Source: Gigaspora margarita (Eukaryota; Glomeromycota; Glomeromycetes; Diversisporales; Gigasporaceae). Taken from it: a DNA stretch of 64,000 bases. Positions 58,950 through 64,000 of this stretch are shown piece after piece. Made by a program: the position numbers and the translations under genes. The notes under the pieces are model-generated. The model was given only the letters and a program-made list of their open reading frames with translations, made no database searches and had not been told where the DNA came from. The stretch is from the NCBI GenBank assembly GCA_009809945.1, contig WTPW01000201.1, positions 92,607 to 156,606 on the forward strand, written 5' to 3'. Numbering within the stretch: the first letter of the stretch is position 1; each line of letters begins with the position of its first letter.

Positions 58950-60127
58950 AGCTATATTATTACTTTTTTTTATTTTTTTTTATTTTTTTTTTTGTTGTTA
59001 AGGTGAGGTTTTGTCTCTATCTTTATTGATAAACTGTGTGAGATTTCTCTTGGGGTTTCTCAATATTATACAAATATTTAATACAGTTTATATTACGTGA
59101 GTTGAAATTCAGACTATAGACAAAATTAAATTATCTAATTTATCTGCAACCTAAACCTACTAGAGTGGTTAAAACTCACCTAGATTTGGATGTGGAATAT
59201 AGAGTTAGTATTTGTACTATATTTAATCCATTGATAGGACCAGATATCAATTTTTCAAAGAGCTCGGCCAATAGGTGGACATGTATTTGTATCTTCATCA
59301 TGCAACTGGTCAGGAAAACCACAAATACAACTATAAGTATAGTGAATTCTAGTATGTTTATATATGGAAGTATGTGGATTTAAAGGAATAGTAGATATTG
59401 AACCAGAATGTTGAGAGTTTTTCCATTGGGCGAGTTTAGGACAGTATGGTTTCCAGAGTTGTTCATAAGAATTGTGAGAAATATTTAAAAGAATTTTAAT
59501 AGCAATATTTGAAACTATCTTGTAAGAGGAATATTGAGATATAGTATTAATTAGTGAGAGTAGAATAAAGCCTTGGATAGTAGTGATGAATGAAGGAGTA
59601 TTAAAGGGAGAATGGTAGGTAGGATTTAGGCATTGGTAATTAATAAGATTTGTACGAAGTTGTTGGATTTGAATATTTGTTATATCTGGGAGATCTGAAA
59701 AAGAAAATTGTGTAATAGTATTATGAATAATTTGAGATATATTATTATAGCTAGTACAGAATAGCCAATGAAATTGGCTTTCAGATTGGTTACAAGAAAT
59801 ACATTTTGTATGTATAGAATGGTTTGGATTTAGAGAGTTAAGGTAAGGCAATGTAGAAAGCATATAAAGTAAATTTTTAATTCGGAATGATTTGGATTGG
59901 CAAAGTTGAAAGTTAGTATAATTGTATGAGCATTTGTGGTTGTTGTTAAGGAAGAGCTATGTAGCATTCCAATCAATTTGGGTTGCTATAGGAATAATAT
60001 GTTGAATTCTATTTTGTGATAACCACATTGCAATAATATGTGCATTGCAAATATTTTTAATACAACGACGTGTAGGTTGCTCTATATTGAAGTGTTTATA
60101 TTGTAAATAGAAAGCTATATTATTACT
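58950..60127 (-). mobile_element. 5'-truncated LINE copy with 15-bp target duplication
   Basis: Insert 58965-60112 lies in minus orientation: its 3' end is the T-rich tract (plus strand) followed by TTAAGGTGAGGTTTTGTCTC. It is flanked by perfect direct repeats AGCTATATTATTACT (58950-58964, 60113-60127). Only the 3' part of the element is present. Confidence 0.85.
59255..59863 (-). pseudogene. C-terminal fragment of LINE ORF2
   Basis: 202-codon open frame ending before the poly-A tail of the LINE copy. It holds a zinc-knuckle-like stretch CISCNQSESQFHWLFC (two C pairs and H), the kind found C-terminal of the reverse transcriptase in LINEs, and a C-terminal CICGFPDQLHDEDTNTCPP. Truncated at its 5' side, so inactive. 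Confidence 0.65.
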
Positions 60128-61020
60128 ATGAGCTAAATATTTAAGACATTAAGCTAAAAATTAAATTATAAATTCTTTAAATCTATATCTTTTAAATAAA
60201 AAAAAGTTTAAAAAATTTTATGCTACAATTTTTGAGATAATTAAGTTTAAGTAAAATTTTAGATTTTTACATTTGACTGACTTTATTGTTGCACAAAATT
60301 AATTAAAATAATAACTGTATAGCAAAAATTAATTTTTTATTAAGCTAATTTGATTTCAAAAATAAGCAAAAATTATTCATTATGACAAAATTACATATAA
60401 TCTCAAATTTTTATAAAATTTTAAAAAATTTTAAAGTAGTTATTATTTCTAAATATAGTAATATAATTATCAATTCAAAATTATATCAATTACCAAATAT
60501 AGTAATTTTATTACTGTATATAGTAATTAAATAAATATTTTTTGAAAAATTATAAAATTTTTAAGATTTATGCAATTTGTTATACTAAATAACTTTAAAA
60601 AAATTGCCAGTTTATTAATAAAAAATTTAAGTTTATATATTACTATATTTAGTAATTCTAGTTATTATGAAAACTATATTAAAATTTAGAAAATTGGTCA
60701 AATATAAAAATCCAAAATTTTAAACTTAATTATCTCAAAAACTGTAGCATAAAATTTTTTAAACTTTTTTTTATTTAAAAGATATAGATTTAAAGAATTT
60801 ATAATTTAATTTTATATATTACTATATTTAGTAATTCTAGTTATTATGAAAACTATATTAAAAATTAGAAAATTGGTCAAATATAAAAATCTAAAATTTT
60901 ACTTAAACTTAATTATCTCAAAAACTGTAGCATAAAATTTTTTAAAATTTTTTTATTTAAAAGATATAGATTTAAAGAATTTATAATTTAATTTTTAGCT
61001 TAATATCTTAGATAGTTAAA
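60128..61020. mobile_element. Inverted-repeat element with internal duplication
   Basis: About 120-bp inverted arms start near 60145 (AAGCTAAAAATTAAATTATA) and end near 61010. A third copy of the arm lies at about 60690-60800, creating a direct duplication of about 175 bp on the right side. TATTACTATATTTAGTAATT palindromes lie between. Non-coding; exact ends and duplication unclear. Confidence 0.6.
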
Positions 61021-61426
61021 TCTTATTCAAAGTTTAGAAGATATCCCTGAGGTTAGAAAAAAAAAATTACTTATTTTTTTTCTCATTATAAAGATTTAGA
61101 TAATAAAAAGTAGAGGTAGGAGAATTTGAAGGTCAAGAACAAGCAGTTTAGCTCTGTATAAATTTTTAAAAGTGTCCACAATAATATGGTAGGCTACTGT
61201 ATATAAACAATATATTAGTAAATCTGATGATAACTCTTATGAAAGTTTTTTTGTACTAAGTAAATATTATTTTGGTTCTAAGTAAAGTTGTAGAGCAGGT
61301 TCTTGTGTGTCTACTGCCAAAATTTTATTAAATCAAACTTGTAGATAAGAAGATATGGGCAAAAACATCTTTAAAATTCTTTAAATCATATGTAAATTTA
61401 TATATACAGGCCTGATTCAGATTTCA
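61021..61426. other. Intergenic, nothing recognised
   Basis: AT-rich, no supported feature. Confidence 0.4.
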
Positions 61427-63208
61427 TACTACCTTATTTATTTATTTTTATTTTTTTTTTAAGGTGAGGCCTTGCTCGTATCTTTATTGAATAATTTATA
61501 TAAGTGGTTACCCACTTAAATTGTACAATAACAAATATATATAAACTACATGCAAGAATAAGAGCTCAGACTAGTTTATCTGTGACCTAAACCTACTAGT
61601 GTGGTCAAGACTCGCCTAGATTTGAATAGACAAAATGTAATTTGTTGGAATACTATATTTGATCCACATAGTGGACCAGATGCTGATTTTGTGAAGGGCT
61701 TGGCCAATTGGTAGGCATGAATTGGAGTTATTGTGAAGTTGATCTGGGAGACCACTAAGGCAGTTGTAGGTAAAATTTTTTCTTGAGTATCGATTTTTGT
61801 GGGGAGGGCATGGTTGTGTTGGTTTGGGCCTGTTGTACTCAGAATGAATGTTGTTGGTTTTCTTCTAGTGAGCAAGTGTAGAGCAGTATGGTTTCCATAT
61901 CTGCTCATAGGACTCTTTGACACTTTGAGGAAGGATTTGACAATTATTTGGGATGTCTGTTTGTAGGATATATCAGGGGATTGTACTAATTGGATTAGAG
62001 GGATGGAAATAAGGCCCTTCAAGGTGGAGTCCAAGAAATAGGAGTATAGAAAGGTTGGAGTGAGGTTGAATGAGGGGTGGGTGTAGATTAGTTGAGTAAG
62101 GCTATTGTATTGAGAGTCAGGTAGCTCTAGGTCACTACTTCTGTCAACCTCTGAAATGGCTGTGTGGACGATTTGGTTGATGAGTAAAGGATTTTGGCAA
62201 GTTTTTCAGTGAGAGGGAGAGTCTGGCATTCTGCATTCAAAGCAATTAGCAGAGAAGAATGTGTCTAGGAATATAGTATGTGGGTGTGAGTATGTGGGCA
62301 GGTTGTTAAGTAGGGTTTTAGTTTTGAATGATTTTAAATGGTTAAGTTTCAGGTTAGTAAAGTTGTTGGAGCTCTTTTGGTTGTTGTTAAAATAGAGCCA
62401 GGTAGCATTCCAGTCTATATAGTGTGAGAAGTGTGACCATTCTGAACTACACTTCTGTGAGAACCATATTGCCATTATGTGTGCCTTACAAATATTTTTG
62501 ATAAAGCATCTGGTTGAGCTTTCTATGGAGCTGTTTTCCTATTGGAGAAAGTGGTGGGGTTGTGGATGTTGGCATAATTGAAGAGTAGTTTGTTGTGTGA
62601 TGGATGGTTTCTAGCTAGAAGATCTGCTTGGTTGTTGAAGATGTTGTCTGAGTGTGCTTAAACTTTGTGTAGCTTGAGCTAAATATTGAATGCTCGTATG
62701 GTATTGAGAAGTGTGTGCCAGATAGGCCACAGGCTGAACTTGAAGTATTTGGTAGAGTGCTTAGGGATGAATAGCAGTTTGTTGTATTTGGATATTATGG
62801 ACTGAGAGTCTGTGTAGATGTTTATAGTCAAGTTACGTATATGGCGAAAAGAATTGCAAGCAATTCTGCTTTGTATGAGGATGGCCAGTTATGCACTTGT
62901 GCTGAGAATTTGTTTAAGACCTGGTTGTTGTGGATCTGTACCCAGCTGATGCCCATCAAGTATTGGTTGGTACCAATTTCCGTGACTGAACCATCTGTGT
63001 AAAATATGAATTGTTGTTGACTTTTGTTGGTACTCATGATTTGGCAGAGTTTTTGGCATACTTTGTTGTCATGGAAGAGAGATGAAGTAAGGGAGTCTGT
63101 GATGTATATTGTAGGGGGGTGGGATGTCTATTGGGTGTTTGATTGCAGTAGAGTAGATAAGGTCAATGTAGTTAGCATTGAGCTTGAGTTGTTTACTACC
63201 TTATTTAT
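61427..63208 (-). mobile_element. 5'-truncated LINE copy with RNase H, 15-bp target duplication
   Basis: Insert 61442-63193 (1.75 kb) lies in minus orientation with a T-rich tract (plus strand) then TTAAGGTGAGGCCTTGCTCG at its 3' end. It is flanked by perfect direct repeats TACTACCTTATTTAT (61427-61441, 63194-63208). Same family as the 58965-60112 copy but longer. Confidence 0.88.
61576..63190 (-). pseudogene. Broken LINE ORF2: RNase H and C-terminal region
   Basis: Three open pieces follow one another in different frames. 63037-62828 is an RNase H start: FYTDGSV (first catalytic Asp) and SSYKAELLAIL (catalytic Glu). 62475-62206 includes a CFEC pair near its end. 62034-61576 is the C-terminal part, similar in layout to the frame in the other copy (RYGN, PLCGSN, LTTLVGLGHR). 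Frameshifts and loss of the reverse transcriptase make it inactive. Confidence 0.75.
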
Positions 63209-64000
63209 ATATTTTTTTTGCCCAATTTTAAATATAGAAATATTGCTAATCTTATCTGGATTGGCAATTAATCAGGCTAATCAATTAATTGATTAATCGA
63301 TAATCATTTGATCGATTAATCAGATTAATCAATTAATTAATTACTTGGATTAATCAATTAATTGCATATTTGAAAAGTCTATTGATTAATCAACTATTAA
63401 TCAATTAATTGGTTAATCAATTTTTGATTTGTAACACTAGGTTGATTTGCTTATAAACCTGCTATTTAACTGGGCCAGCTAATATTATTAGTTAAGTACT
63501 ATGATTTATGCTACATGCTATAACTTGTATTGCATGTAATAACTTGTGTTGCATGCAATAATTTGTATTGCAAGCTATCAGAGCTTAGGTCATATAGTAC
63601 AAATAGTTTAGTCACATCAAATTTTTATAGTAGAGCTAATTGGTTAATATTTTTATAAGTTTTTTAATTTTTTTATATATAGTGCTAAAAATTTTAAAAA
63701 CTTATAAATTTAAAATTACATCTTCTCTATAATAAACAAAAAAAATCCTTAAAATAAAATACATAGTTTGATAGAATTTGTCAAAAGCTATCAAATTACA
63801 TATTTTATTTTGCAACTTTAAAATTTTTTATTGATTAGATACAATTTAAAAAAATTATTAATTGATTTGATATCTTTAAACTATTTGCACTATAGTTCAG
63901 TGTTGGACTATGATATATATGACCAATATGATCTATATGACTAGTCATAGATCATTTAGTCATTTTGTGAGTATATATGATCTATGACATTATATGACCA
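63209..64000. repeat. AT-rich patch with degenerate short repeats
   Basis: 63265-63425 repeats AATCAATTAATTGATTAATC-like palindromic words. 63505-63575 repeats TTGCATGCAATAACTTGT-like words. 63905-64000 repeats ATATGACC/GATCTATATGAC words up to the window edge. No gene seen; eroded transposon ends are likely. Confidence 0.55.

Overview
The window looks like nuclear DNA of a filamentous fungus, most probably an arbuscular mycorrhizal fungus (Glomeromycotina, Rhizophagus-like). This is inferred from very AT-rich DNA, short GT-AG introns, Sel1-repeat and kinase fusion genes, a BTB-TLDc gene and dense small transposons. No database search was possible, so the assignment rests on recognised family features. 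I saw no rRNA, convincing tRNA or CRISPR array.

Layout. 1-2029 (-): a VWA/alpha-kinase/Sel1 gene that runs off the left edge. 2.4-6.3 kb: small DNA transposons, including a Mutator-type element with a 9-bp target duplication and a 20-bp-period hairpin array. 6606-8588 (-): a nine-exon multi-pass membrane protein. 8.6-28.5 kb: gene-poor and transposon-rich, including a 2.15-kb element carrying a tandem palindrome array (19915-22067) and a composite of nested elements (25487-27404). 28543-29003 (-): a small heat-shock protein. 31268-32260 (-): a membrane protein. 33477-35173: nested and hAT-type elements. 35501-37142 (+): a BTB-BACK-TLDc protein. 40013-45834 (+): a very large Sel1/pseudokinase/kinase/leucine-rich-repeat gene. 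50927-52878 (-): a cytochrome P450 fused to an AAA_28/NadR-like P-loop domain. 53-64 kb: hAT-type elements, minisatellites and two 5'-truncated LINE copies, each flanked by a perfect 15-bp target duplication.

The coding content leans towards signalling and sensing: alpha-kinase with VWA, tandem kinase with LRR, and BTB-TLDc. No operon-like logic is evident. The three largest genes each carry at least one single-base frame lesion, so they are either decaying or affected by assembly indels. The strongest candidates for something undescribed are the pseudokinase-kinase-LRR gene, the P450-ATPase fusion and the element with the palindrome array.
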